This document shows, piece after piece, positions 44,630-53,569 of a stretch of 64,000 nucleotides of DNA. Source of the stretch: an uncultured Prolixibacteraceae bacterium. Its GTDB lineage: Bacteria; Bacteroidota; Bacteroidia; Bacteroidales; Prolixibacteraceae. The notes beneath the pieces are model-generated. The model had not been told where the DNA came from. It ran no database searches and saw only the letters and a list, made by a program, of their open reading frames with translations. Made by a program: the position numbers and the translations under genes. Every line of letters begins with the position of its first letter. The stretch's first letter is position 1. The DNA lies in NCBI GenBank assembly GCA_913063265.1, contig CAJXZG010000006.1, forward strand, positions 39,315-103,314, read 5' to 3'.

Positions 44630-44660
44630 TTTGGAAAACAAAAAATTTTAAATACATTTG
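44630..44660 (+). promoter_or_regulatory. Promoter of the TetR gene
   Basis: TTTG (44630-44633), a 19-base spacer and TACATTTG (44653-44660) match the Bacteroidota promoter consensus exactly. Transcription should begin near 44665, inside the palindrome at 44662-44677. The gap 44337-44629 shows nothing else I can support. Confidence 0.75.
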
Positions 44661-44661
44661 T

Positions 44662-44677
44662 AAGCGATTACTCACTT
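44662..44677. promoter_or_regulatory. Putative TetR operator 1 (autoregulatory)
   Basis: AAGCGATTACTCACTT is a 16-base imperfect palindrome (12 of 16 positions symmetric). It starts one base after the -7 box, at the expected transcription start, and ends 6 bases before the TetR ATG. It shares the TACTCAC half with the site at 45230-45245. Confidence 0.55.
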
Positions 44678-44683
44678 TTAATC

Positions 44684-45205
44684 ATGACAGAAAAACAAGA
44701 AAAAATATTACAGGCAGCTTTAATACTTTTTGCCAAAGAAGGTTTTCATGCAACATCAACCAGCAAGGTTGCAAAACTTGCAGGTGTTTCTGAAGGATTA
44801 ATCTTCCGGCATTTTGGAAACAAAGACGGTTTGTTGCAGGCTATTCTTGAATTCGGTGCTGAAAAATTGAAAGATTTGGTCGTTGATATTGTTATGGAAC
44901 CAGACCCAAAAGAGTTAATTAAGAAAACCATTCAAATGCCTGTAAACGTTGACAAAGAAGACTTCGATTTTTGGAAATTACAGTTCAAATTAAAATGGGA
45001 ACTTGAGGTAAACAGCGATAAAAAGATGGAACCTTTACACATGGCCCTGGCAAATGCATTTAGAAAACTCGAATACGAATCACCAGAATTAGAAGCAAGT
45101 TTGATACTGTTATACATTGAAGGAATTTCATCATCCATGTTAAAAGGTTCAAATTTGAATGTAAATGACATGATTCAACTTCTAATGAAAAAATATGAAC
45201 TTTAA
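44684..45205 (+). CDS. TetR/AcrR family transcriptional regulator
   Basis: The 173-residue protein starts at MTEKQEKILQAAL (ATG 44684; the longer frame from TTG 44624 would run through the promoter). The helix-turn-helix is TSTSKVAKLAGVSEGLIFRHFGNKDGL, quoted in part here as AGVSEGLIFRHFGNK. The C-terminal ligand-binding domain is short and diverged, as usual. Typical members repress their own gene and neighbouring stress or efflux genes until a small ligand binds. Its promoter overlaps a palindrome and the following gene has a related one, so both are likely self-controlled. Confidence 0.93.
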   Translation: MTEKQEKILQAALILFAKEGFHATSTSKVAKLAGVSEGLIFRHFGNKDGLLQAILEFGAEKLKDLVVDIVMEPDPKELIKKTIQMPVNVDKEDFDFWKLQFKLKWELEVNSDKKMEPLHMALANAFRKLEYESPELEASLILLYIEGISSSMLKGSNLNVNDMIQLLMKKYEL

Positions 45206-45229
45206 ACAAAAAAATTTGTTGAAAATTGC

Positions 45230-45245
45230 AAGTAAGTACTCACAC
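45230..45245. promoter_or_regulatory. Putative TetR operator 2
   Basis: AAGTAAGTACTCACAC contains the AGTACT core and the GTACTCAC half seen in operator 1. It lies 24 bases after the TetR stop and 26 bases before the SDR start, where a second repressed promoter could lie. No clean -7 box is visible there. Confidence 0.45.
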
Positions 45246-45271
45246 ATGATTTATTAAATGATTAGATAAAA

Positions 45272-46339
45272 ATGACAAAGATTAATGAAACAAAACCTGT
45301 GTTGGTTACCGGAGCAACCGGCTATGTTGCCGGATGGTTGGTAAAGAAACTTTTAGACAACGGTTATACAGTTCATGCAGCTGTAAGAAATCCTAATAAT
45401 AAAGAAAAGCTCCAACATTTAGATGCCATCGCGGAAAAATCAGAAGGAACAATCAAATACTATAAATCGGATTTGCTTGAAGAAGGCTCCTACGATGAAG
45501 CAATTAAAGATTGTGAATTGGTATTTCATACGGCATCGCCATTTGTCACCGATGTTAAAAATCCGCAAAAAGATTTAATCGATCCTGCTGTTTTAGGGAC
45601 ACAAAATGTTTTGGATGCTGCAAATAAATCCATGTCGGTAAAAAGGGTAGTTTTAACCAGCAGTTGCGCTGCTATTTACACCGATGCTATCGACTGCAGA
45701 AATGCACCCAATGGCGTTTTAACGGAAGAAGTCTGGAATACCACAGCTTCCCTTGATTACCAACCTTATGCTTTTTCAAAAACATTGGCAGAAAAGAAGG
45801 CATGGGAAATGGCTGAAAAACAGAACCAATGGGATTTGATTGTTATTAATCCGAGTTTTGTAATGGGCCCGGCGCTTAATCCAAAATCAAACACTTCGGA
45901 AAGTATAAATATTCTTACACAAATGGGAGACGGGACCTTTAAAATGGGTGCACCAAAAATGGGTATAGGTATGGTTGATGTTCGCGATGTTGCTGAAGCT
46001 CATTTTTCAGCGGGTTTTACACCTTCTGCCAAAGGACGTTTTATAACATCGGCTCACAATACCAACATTCTGGAAATGGCCTTAACCTTAAAATATAAAT
46101 ATGGAAAAGATTACCCTCTTCCCAAAAGGGCACTGCCTAAATGGTTATTAATGATTGTGGGTCCAATGGCTAATAAATTATTTTCTAAAAAATTTATTAG
46201 AAACAATGTAAATATAGAGTGGAAAGCAGACAATTCTAAAATCAAAAAAGAATTGGGAATTCAGTTTCGACCCATGCAAAAAACAATGGAAGACTCATTT
46301 CAGGTACTAATTGATAGCCAAATCATAAAAAAGAAATAA
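45272..46339 (+). CDS. NAD(P)-dependent SDR, dihydroflavonol-4-reductase-like
   Basis: The 355-residue extended SDR has the cofactor motif VTGATGYVAGWLVKKLL, an active site YAFSKTLAEKKAW (YxxxK) and PSFVMGP, as in dihydroflavonol reductase and methylglyoxal/aldehyde reductases of yeast (GRE2). It probably reduces carbonyl compounds formed in stress. It is the first target after the TetR gene, with a putative operator in between. Confidence 0.93.
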   Translation: MTKINETKPVLVTGATGYVAGWLVKKLLDNGYTVHAAVRNPNNKEKLQHLDAIAEKSEGTIKYYKSDLLEEGSYDEAIKDCELVFHTASPFVTDVKNPQKDLIDPAVLGTQNVLDAANKSMSVKRVVLTSSCAAIYTDAIDCRNAPNGVLTEEVWNTTASLDYQPYAFSKTLAEKKAWEMAEKQNQWDLIVINPSFVMGPALNPKSNTSESINILTQMGDGTFKMGAPKMGIGMVDVRDVAEAHFSAGFTPSAKGRFITSAHNTNILEMALTLKYKYGKDYPLPKRALPKWLLMIVGPMANKLFSKKFIRNNVNIEWKADNSKIKKELGIQFRPMQKTMEDSFQVLIDSQIIKKK

Positions 46340-46408
46340 AAACAAACATGCATCTTCTTTTATTCAAAGAAATAATTTGAGTGACAATTTTTTAGAAAAC
46401 AGATAACA

Positions 46409-47515
46409 ATGAAACAATATATTCCATTTATATTTTTTGGCCTGTTTATTACAATATTAATTGCTGCCAACATTTACCTGGCCCGCAGGTTCAATTTCTA
46501 TTTTAGCACTGAAAACGCAAGAATTTTTTACGTCTTGTTTTCTTCGCTAAGTTTACTAATGTTTTTTGGCATGATGCCATTAACCAATGCTACAAGTGTT
46601 TTTGCCAGTTTTGTTTATATCTCAGCAGCTGTGACAATGGGGGTTTTGCTGTACTTACTCCTTTCAGTAATTACAGTTGATATAGTGAATATTTTTGCAA
46701 AAATGAAACCACTGACTTCAGGTCTTTTAGTGCTGCTGCTTACATTTTCGATTTCTCTGTTTGGCGTTTTAAATTCCTGGAATACACAAATTACAAGACA
46801 CGAAATCGCTATCAACGGACTAAGTAAGGAAATTCGCGCCATGCACCTTTCCGATATTCATATCGGGCATTTCAGAGGGAAAAACTTTCTAAAAAAACTG
46901 GTTAATAAAACCAATAAAGAAAATGTAGATGTGGTATTTATAACCGGTGATTTGTTTGACGGTAAAATTAATCTTACAAAAGAGGAGTTGATTCCATTGA
47001 CTCAACTAAATGCACCGGTATACTTTGTCGACGGCAATCATGATAAATACACTGATGTAAAAACAATAAAACAATATTTAAATGAAATAAATGTAAGTGT
47101 TCTCGATAATGAAATTATAGAATTTGGAGAATTACAAATAATCGGATTAAACCATATGCGGGCCGATAGCAGCACCTTTAATATGCATGCTGAAAGTAAT
47201 CAGATTACTGTACAATCAACACTGGCAACATTGTCTCCAGATAAAAATAAGCCAGCGGTACTTTTGCACCATAGCCCGGATGGCATTAAATATGCCAACC
47301 AGCATGGGGTGGATTTATACCTGGCAGGTCATACCCATGCAGGCCAAATCTTTCCAATAAATTTTATTGCAAAATCGATATTTGAGTTTAACCGTGGACT
47401 TCACAATTTTAACGGAACCAGAGTCTTTGTTTCTGAGGGTGCCGGAACTTTTGGACCTCCAATGAGAGTAGGTACAAAAAGTGAAATATCTGTTTTAACA
47501 TTAAAACCTTTTTAA
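46409..47515 (+). CDS. Membrane-anchored metallophosphoesterase
   Basis: Four N-terminal membrane helices (about residues 5-125) lead into a calcineurin-like phosphoesterase domain with LSDIHIGHFRG, ITGDLFDG, DGNHDKY, LLHHSP and LAGHTHAGQIFP. All five metal-binding motifs are present. This arrangement matches the YkuE/YaeI-type phosphodiesterases, which may act on membrane lipids such as UDP-diacylglucosamine-type substrates. It is in the middle of the TetR-adjacent cluster, two bases before the glutathione peroxidase. Confidence 0.93.
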   Translation: MKQYIPFIFFGLFITILIAANIYLARRFNFYFSTENARIFYVLFSSLSLLMFFGMMPLTNATSVFASFVYISAAVTMGVLLYLLLSVITVDIVNIFAKMKPLTSGLLVLLLTFSISLFGVLNSWNTQITRHEIAINGLSKEIRAMHLSDIHIGHFRGKNFLKKLVNKTNKENVDVVFITGDLFDGKINLTKEELIPLTQLNAPVYFVDGNHDKYTDVKTIKQYLNEINVSVLDNEIIEFGELQIIGLNHMRADSSTFNMHAESNQITVQSTLATLSPDKNKPAVLLHHSPDGIKYANQHGVDLYLAGHTHAGQIFPINFIAKSIFEFNRGLHNFNGTRVFVSEGAGTFGPPMRVGTKSEISVLTLKPF

Positions 47516-47516
47516 C

Positions 47517-48008
47517 ATGAAATTTTACGATTTAGAAATAAACTCTCCTCAGGGGAAAAAGATAAAAATGAGTGAATTTGAAAATAAAGTAGTACTGGTG
47601 GTCAATACCGCAACAAAATGTGGTTTGGCTCCCCAGTTTGAAGAACTGGAAGAATTACACCAGAAATACAAAAACAAAAATCTGGTTGTCCTCGGTTTTC
47701 CTTCAAATCAGTTCTTAAATCAGGAACCTGAAACAAATGAAACTGTTGAGGAAACATGTAAAATCAATCATGGCGTAACTTTTCAGTTAACAGAAAAAAT
47801 TGATGTAAACGGAGAGAACACTCACCCGGTATTTTCGTATTTAAAGAATGAGCTGCCGGGAACCTTTGGAAATAAGATAAAATGGAATTTTACAAAGTTT
47901 TTGGTAGGCCTGGATGGAAAACCTTACAAAAGATATGCTCCAACAACAAAACCGGCAAAAATGGAAGAGGACATAAAAAATCTAATTGAACAGGTACAAC
48001 AGATATGA
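47517..48008 (+). CDS. Glutathione peroxidase
   Basis: The 163-residue protein is a Cys-type glutathione peroxidase with C35 in NTATKCGLAPQ (peroxidatic), Q65 in LGFPSNQF and the Trp in KWNFTKFL. The resolving Cys equivalent is C81-like in ETCKINHGV. It reduces hydrogen peroxide and lipid hydroperoxides, likely with thioredoxin as partner. It has no signal peptide. Its start lies one base after the phosphoesterase stop and its end overlaps the next gene by four bases, so the cluster is a true operon. Confidence 0.96.
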   Translation: MKFYDLEINSPQGKKIKMSEFENKVVLVVNTATKCGLAPQFEELEELHQKYKNKNLVVLGFPSNQFLNQEPETNETVEETCKINHGVTFQLTEKIDVNGENTHPVFSYLKNELPGTFGNKIKWNFTKFLVGLDGKPYKRYAPTTKPAKMEEDIKNLIEQVQQI

Positions 48009-48676
48009 AGAAAGTAATTTTGACCGGAGCAACAGGAATGGTTGGCAAAGGTGTTCTTTTTGAATGCCTTGAGCACGATTCAATTGAAGAAGTATTAGTC
48101 ATAGGTAGAAATGAACTGGGAATGAATCATCCGAAGTTAAAAGAAATAATTCACAAAGATTTTACCAGTTTCGAAAATATCAAAGACAAGCTTACAGGTT
48201 ATGATGCTTGTTTTTTCTGCTTGGGTATAAGTGCTGCAGGACTAAAAGAAGAGCAATATAAAAAAATCACTTACGATTTTACAATGGCCCTGGCAAAGAC
48301 ACTTTTGAGTCTTAATTCAGATATGACTTTTAATTTTGTTTCCGGAGTTGGTACAGATTCAACTGAAAAAGGCAGAGCGATGTGGGCGCGGGTAAAAGGC
48401 AAAACGGAAAACGATCTTTTAAAACTTGGATTTAAAAATTCCTTTATGTTTCGCCCTGGAGCAATAATTCCGGAAAGGGGTATAAAATCGCGTACAAAAA
48501 TGTACCAGTTTATCTACGATTATTTTATGTGGCTGGTGAAATTAATAAAAGCAATTTCTCCAGATTCTGTGGTTACGACCACTCAAATCGGGCAGGCAAT
48601 GATAAACTCAGTGTTTGAAGGATATACAAAAGATATTCTGGAACCCGTGGACATTATTGTTTTGTCTGAAACTTAA
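48005..48676 (+). CDS. NAD(P)-binding Rossmann protein (atypical SDR)
   Basis: The 223-residue protein opens with KVILTGATGMVGKGVLFECL, a nucleotide-binding motif of atypical extended SDRs. It carries NFVSGVGTDST and a MWARVKGKTENDL helix in place of the YxxxK centre. It is smaller than normal epimerases and resembles YbjT/HTATIP2-like proteins that work on oxidative stress. The ATG overlaps the glutathione peroxidase stop. Confidence 0.85.
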   Translation: MKKVILTGATGMVGKGVLFECLEHDSIEEVLVIGRNELGMNHPKLKEIIHKDFTSFENIKDKLTGYDACFFCLGISAAGLKEEQYKKITYDFTMALAKTLLSLNSDMTFNFVSGVGTDSTEKGRAMWARVKGKTENDLLKLGFKNSFMFRPGAIIPERGIKSRTKMYQFIYDYFMWLVKLIKAISPDSVVTTTQIGQAMINSVFEGYTKDILEPVDIIVLSET

Positions 48677-48719
48677 ACACCCTGGGCATTTAACTGTTAA
48701 GCAAAATAAAACATAAGTT

Positions 48720-49634
48720 ATGAGCAAAGAAAAATGGACTTCAGAAAATATTCCTGATTTGAAAGGAAAAGTTATAATCGTTACCGGTGGAAACAGTGGT
48801 TTAGGATTCGAGTCAGTAAAAGCATTTGCTAAAAATGGTGCCGAAGTAATACTTACCAGCCGTTCATTGGAAAACGGTAAAGCTGCAAAAGAAAAAATCG
48901 GACATGTAAAAGGAAATATTTCCATTCTTCAACTCGATTTGATGGATTTTTCCTCGATAAAAGATTTCGCTGACAATTTTAAAAAGAAGTATAAAAGACT
49001 TGATGTACTGCTTAACAATGCCGGAATAATGACCACTCCATATTTCTTAACAAAAGATGGACTGGAAGCTCAGAACGGCACCAATCATTTCGGACATTTT
49101 GCTTTAACAGGATTGTTGTTTGATTTAATCAAAACAACTTCAGGTTCAAGAGTTGTTAATGTTAGCAGTATGGCTCACAAACAGGGTAAAATGGATTTTG
49201 AAAATCTGCTTTTTGAAGATGGAAAGGGTTATACTCCCATTAAATCATATGGCAGATCAAAATTAATGAATCTGCTTTTCACTTATGAGTTGCAAAGAAA
49301 ATTTGAATATCAGAAAATAGATAGTATTGCGGTTGCTGCACATCCGGGAGTTTCGAATACCAACCTTGCACGTTACATAGAAAAGAAAATGTATTTCAAA
49401 TTATTAATGCCATTAATGTCGCCCTTTATGCAGGAACAGGATATGGGTGCATTACCGCAAATTCGTGCATCGGTTGATCCAAATGTAAAAGGTGGTGAAT
49501 ATTATGGTCCAGATGGATTTAACGAAATGAAGGGGTATCCTGTCAGGGTGAAATCTAATCCGGCATCACACAATATTGAAGACGCAAAAAGATTGTGGGA
49601 GATTTCTGAAAAATTAACCGGTATAAAATACTAA
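48720..49634 (+). CDS. SDR-family oxidoreductase, retinol dehydrogenase-like
   Basis: The 304-residue classical SDR has the motif IVTGGNSGLGFESV, a central LLNNAGIM, Ser-containing VNVSSMAHKQG and the catalytic pair YGRSKLMN. It resembles retinol dehydrogenase 11-14/WWOX-type proteins, which reduce lipid aldehydes or ketones. It lies 43 bases after the Rossmann gene and closes the stress cluster. Confidence 0.93.
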   Translation: MSKEKWTSENIPDLKGKVIIVTGGNSGLGFESVKAFAKNGAEVILTSRSLENGKAAKEKIGHVKGNISILQLDLMDFSSIKDFADNFKKKYKRLDVLLNNAGIMTTPYFLTKDGLEAQNGTNHFGHFALTGLLFDLIKTTSGSRVVNVSSMAHKQGKMDFENLLFEDGKGYTPIKSYGRSKLMNLLFTYELQRKFEYQKIDSIAVAAHPGVSNTNLARYIEKKMYFKLLMPLMSPFMQEQDMGALPQIRASVDPNVKGGEYYGPDGFNEMKGYPVRVKSNPASHNIEDAKRLWEISEKLTGIKY

Positions 49635-49718
49635 GGCAAAAAACAGGAATTTATAAATATTATTCATTTATATTTTGATAATTTTGGATGAAAGAAAAAT
49701 TAAACTAAATCTAAAGTT

Positions 49719-50582
49719 ATGAAAATTACCCTGGCCTTTCTCCTGATCGTACTTTTCCCAACCATTTCAATTTCTCAAATTAGCAAAGTTTATGATGACC
49801 TCTCCATGAAGAGCGAAATACTCAACATGAACAGAAAATATGCCATTTACCTGCCTCCTGATTACGAAACTTCGGAACGTAGTTATCCTGTATTGTACCT
49901 TTTACATGGAGCCGGTGATGATCAAACCGGCTGGGTGCAGTTTGGTGAAGTAAAACACATTGCCGATAAAGCAATAGCAGAAGGAAGTGCAACTGCAATG
50001 ATTATGGTTATGCCCGATGCCAATACGGGGCAAAGAGGTTACACCAACGATATCAATGATGAATGGCGATACGAAGATTTCTTTTTTGAGGAATTTATCC
50101 CATTCATTGAAAAAACATACCGAATTAAAGCTGAAAAAAGATACAGAGCAATTTCAGGACTTTCCATGGGAGGGGGTGGTACCTTCTATTATGCCTTACA
50201 TCATCCCGAATTATTCTCTTCTGCCTGCCCCTTAAGTGCTGCAACCGGACCTTTAACCATAGAAGATATGGAAAGGTATAAAAGACGGATGAATGTTGAA
50301 GAAGCGTCGGACGAAAAAATTGAAGCCTGGTATAAAAAATATAGTGTATTGGAACTGATTAAAAACATGCCTGATGATCAAAAGAAAGCGGTTCGCTGGT
50401 TTATTGATTGTGGCGACGACGATTTCCTTTATGAAGGTAATTCTTTGGTACATATTGAAATGAAAAAGAATGAAATTCCACACGAATACAGAGTTCGGGA
50501 AGGTGCCCACAACTGGACATACTGGAGAGAATCTCTGCCTGTGGTTTTATCTTTTGTTTCGGATGCTTTTCATCAGTATTAA
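49719..50582 (+). CDS. Secreted esterase of the feruloyl/S-formylglutathione-hydrolase type
   Basis: The 287-residue protein has a signal peptide (cleavage after SIS) and an alpha/beta-hydrolase domain with LYLLHGAGDDQTGW, nucleophile ISGLSMGGGGTFY, acid in DCGDDDFLY and His in REGAHNWTYWRES. This is the feruloyl-esterase/XynZ family common in polysaccharide loci. It likely deacylates plant or algal polysaccharide. A secreted GH5-like protein follows 41 bases later in the same orientation. Confidence 0.9.
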   Translation: MKITLAFLLIVLFPTISISQISKVYDDLSMKSEILNMNRKYAIYLPPDYETSERSYPVLYLLHGAGDDQTGWVQFGEVKHIADKAIAEGSATAMIMVMPDANTGQRGYTNDINDEWRYEDFFFEEFIPFIEKTYRIKAEKRYRAISGLSMGGGGTFYYALHHPELFSSACPLSAATGPLTIEDMERYKRRMNVEEASDEKIEAWYKKYSVLELIKNMPDDQKKAVRWFIDCGDDDFLYEGNSLVHIEMKKNEIPHEYRVREGAHNWTYWRESLPVVLSFVSDAFHQY

Positions 50583-50623
50583 ATTCACAATTTTCATTTA
50601 TTAAATCATCACCAACTTATAGC

Positions 50624-53560
50624 ATGAAATGTAAAAGAACACCTCTTACAGTGATTTTGATATTTTCTGTTTTATTGCTTTTTGCACAAGATAGAAGTGA
50701 CTGGTTTGAATTCTATCTTCCATGGTCAGATTCTTCAAAAACAGTCACAGACATGTCCGCATACCTGGATCCTCCAGCTGGAAAACATGGATTTCTACAG
50801 GTTACTTCAGATGGTCACTTCAAATTTGAAAACAAAAATGAAACCGAAAGATTTGTTGGTGTCGTAAATGTTGCCATTGCCAATTATCCAGGCAAAAATG
50901 AAGCTAAAATTCTTGCTGCAAGAATGGCCAAATTTGGAATTAACCTTGTCCGCATTCATCTAATTGATGTTGAGGGAAACAACGGCTTATTTCAGAATTC
51001 AGCAAACAATACCCTTCAGATTAGCACTGACAGGCTGGACAAAATGGATTACTTTATTAAATGTTTGAAAGACAAAGGAATCTATTTTAACTTTTGTATT
51101 CATGCCGGAAGGATTTACAAAAATAATGACGGTATTGATTCGCAGGTAGAAAATCAGCAAAGCAAATATGTTACATTATTCAACCAAAAAATTATCGATC
51201 TTCAAAAAGATTTTTCTAAAAAAATTATTGGACATACTAATCCGTACACGGGACTAAGTTACGCTGATGATCCGGCAATGGCCAATCTTGAACTTACCAA
51301 TGAAAACTCAATGTTCAACGGATGGATGGGGTGGAACTCTGATTATATTTTTGGTGATGTTAACGGCGGAATCGGAGAATACTATTCAAAAGAACTGGAT
51401 AGCCTCTTTAACAACTGGCTAAAATCCAAATATGACAATGACAAAAAATTAGCCGATGCCTGGTCGGGAAATGAAGACGGTCAATCTTTCGAGTTAATAA
51501 AAAACGGTTCATTTGAACAAGACTTTGCATACTGGAATAAATTGGTTACCGGAGGAGCATCAGCAACAATAACTGCTGTTAATTCTGCGGCTAAACATGG
51601 AACTAAATCAGCTAAAATTGAGGTAAAAACACCCGGTACTCAAAACTGGCATATTCAGTTAAAAAGCAACAACTTTCAGGTTAAAAAAAACCATTCATAC
51701 AAAATAGCATTTTATGCAAAAGGTGATGTTGAAAAAGAAGTGCAATTAGAGGTGATGGAAAACCAAACATGGAAATGGATTTTAGGACCAAAATACATTA
51801 CTGCCAGCGAATGGAAATATTATGAATTTTATTTTAATCCTCAGTTTGACTCAAATGCTTTAATTATTGCATTTAACTGGGGTCAGCAAACGGGTACTTT
51901 TTGGATTGATTCAGTTAGTGTTTCCGAATCTTTTGGAACCGGACTGGAACAAGGTGAGTCGCTTGCCAAAAATAATATTTCAAGAACAAAAAACTCTCAA
52001 ATCGGTAAGTATACCAAACAAAGAATTGGCGACAATGCCGAATTTTATTTTGACATTGAAAAATTGTACACAGAACAACTAACATCCTATTTAAAAAACG
52101 ATGTTGATGTTAAATGTCCGGTAACTTTTACCAATAACTATTATGCCCTGGCAGATTTATATGCACAATCACAGGCTGATTATATAGATTTTCACATGTA
52201 CTGGGACCATCCTCACTTCCCGGATGGTTGGTCAAACACAAACTTTTTTTTAAAAAATAAATCCATTTTACTTTCTCCTGAAAGTTCAACAATCAATAAA
52301 ATACCGCTAACCCGGGTAAAAAATATGCCTCATGTATTAAGTGAGTACAATCATGCTTATCCCTATATTTTTCAAACAGAAGCACCTTCCTTACTTTATG
52401 CTTATGGTTCTTTTTTTGATTTGGACGGAATTATGTGGCATGCATATTATGATTTTATGAACAGGTATGGCCAGCGACATCAGGACATGTTTTTTGATAT
52501 TGCAATGCACCCTGTTATGATGACACAAATGTTGCTGGCTTTACCGTACAGAATGAAAACGATAAAAAAGGCGAAAAATATTGTCGAAGCACAATACAAA
52601 AGACAAGATGTTTTTAATAATACCAAAACCTACAAAAACAGTAGCGTTATAAATCTCGAAAATGCTGAATACGGGACGTCATTCTTAAAACATGGTTTTC
52701 AACATACCGGTTTTGAATCAGATACATCTTCCTTGTCTGAACCTTTTAACACTCCGGGAAATGTGATAACCTCAGACACGGAAGAATTAATTTGGGATGG
52801 AAATCAGGGTATTTTTAAAGTAAATAGTCCGTTTTGGCAGGGAGCAACCGGATATCTGGGCAGTAAGAATGTTGATTTAAAGAATATCTCAATTTCCGAT
52901 GTAACTACAACAGATAATTTGGACTTTGCATCTATTCATTTAATTTCTTTGGATTCACTTCCTATTGGGCAATCAAAAAGAATGATTTTACTTATCAGTG
53001 CACGATTGGAAAATGAAGGATTACAATGGAATGCAGACAAAACATCTCTTTTAGCGGCAGGCGGCAAAAAAGCTCTGTGCGAACCGGTTAGAGCCAGGAT
53101 TAAATTTAAATACTCAAGTTCTGATTCTGTTTCAGTTTATATTTTGGATGAAACAGGATTAAGAAAAGATTCGTTAATTATTAATCAGGAAAATTCAGAT
53201 GCAACTTTCGAATTAAACAAAACAACACTATGGTACGAAATTAACAACCATATTTCAAAACCTGTTAGCTCTCACGGTTCAATTTTGAATCCAAACGAAT
53301 ACATGAAAATTTATCCGAATCCGGGTAAAAATCACTCAACAATTGAATATTTGTTTACAGAAAAAAGCAAGGCTGATTTATTGGTCTTTAACAATCTCGG
53401 CAAAATTATTATAAAAGAACCTGTTGAAATTGAAGGGAAAAATAATCAGACTAAAATCCTTGATATTTCCAGTCTGAGTGACGGTATATACTTTTATGGT
53501 TTTCAGTTTAGCAGCGGAAAAAGAGTTCTTGATAAACTGATTGTACGAAATCAAAAATAA
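50624..53560 (+). CDS. Large secreted GH-A glycosidase with CBM4/9-like domain and type IX tail
   Basis: The 978-residue protein has a signal peptide (cleavage after LFA) and three parts. The N-terminal barrel (residues about 35-270, with RIHLIDVEGNNG and NLELTNENSMFNGW, whose Glu is a candidate catalytic acid) is followed at about 290-440 by a carbohydrate-binding module (IKNGSFEQDFAYWN, TFWIDSVSVSE). A barrel continuation (VLSEYNHAYPYIF, again with a Glu) comes next. The ~75 C-terminal residues from YPNPGKNHST are a type IX sorting tail. It is exported over the outer membrane. The CBM is inserted inside the catalytic domain. Confidence 0.82.
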   Translation: MKCKRTPLTVILIFSVLLLFAQDRSDWFEFYLPWSDSSKTVTDMSAYLDPPAGKHGFLQVTSDGHFKFENKNETERFVGVVNVAIANYPGKNEAKILAARMAKFGINLVRIHLIDVEGNNGLFQNSANNTLQISTDRLDKMDYFIKCLKDKGIYFNFCIHAGRIYKNNDGIDSQVENQQSKYVTLFNQKIIDLQKDFSKKIIGHTNPYTGLSYADDPAMANLELTNENSMFNGWMGWNSDYIFGDVNGGIGEYYSKELDSLFNNWLKSKYDNDKKLADAWSGNEDGQSFELIKNGSFEQDFAYWNKLVTGGASATITAVNSAAKHGTKSAKIEVKTPGTQNWHIQLKSNNFQVKKNHSYKIAFYAKGDVEKEVQLEVMENQTWKWILGPKYITASEWKYYEFYFNPQFDSNALIIAFNWGQQTGTFWIDSVSVSESFGTGLEQGESLAKNNISRTKNSQIGKYTKQRIGDNAEFYFDIEKLYTEQLTSYLKNDVDVKCPVTFTNNYYALADLYAQSQADYIDFHMYWDHPHFPDGWSNTNFFLKNKSILLSPESSTINKIPLTRVKNMPHVLSEYNHAYPYIFQTEAPSLLYAYGSFFDLDGIMWHAYYDFMNRYGQRHQDMFFDIAMHPVMMTQMLLALPYRMKTIKKAKNIVEAQYKRQDVFNNTKTYKNSSVINLENAEYGTSFLKHGFQHTGFESDTSSLSEPFNTPGNVITSDTEELIWDGNQGIFKVNSPFWQGATGYLGSKNVDLKNISISDVTTTDNLDFASIHLISLDSLPIGQSKRMILLISARLENEGLQWNADKTSLLAAGGKKALCEPVRARIKFKYSSSDSVSVYILDETGLRKDSLIINQENSDATFELNKTTLWYEINNHISKPVSSHGSILNPNEYMKIYPNPGKNHSTIEYLFTEKSKADLLVFNNLGKIIIKEPVEIEGKNNQTKILDISSLSDGIYFYGFQFSSGKRVLDKLIVRNQK

Positions 53561-53569
53561 AACCAGGAT

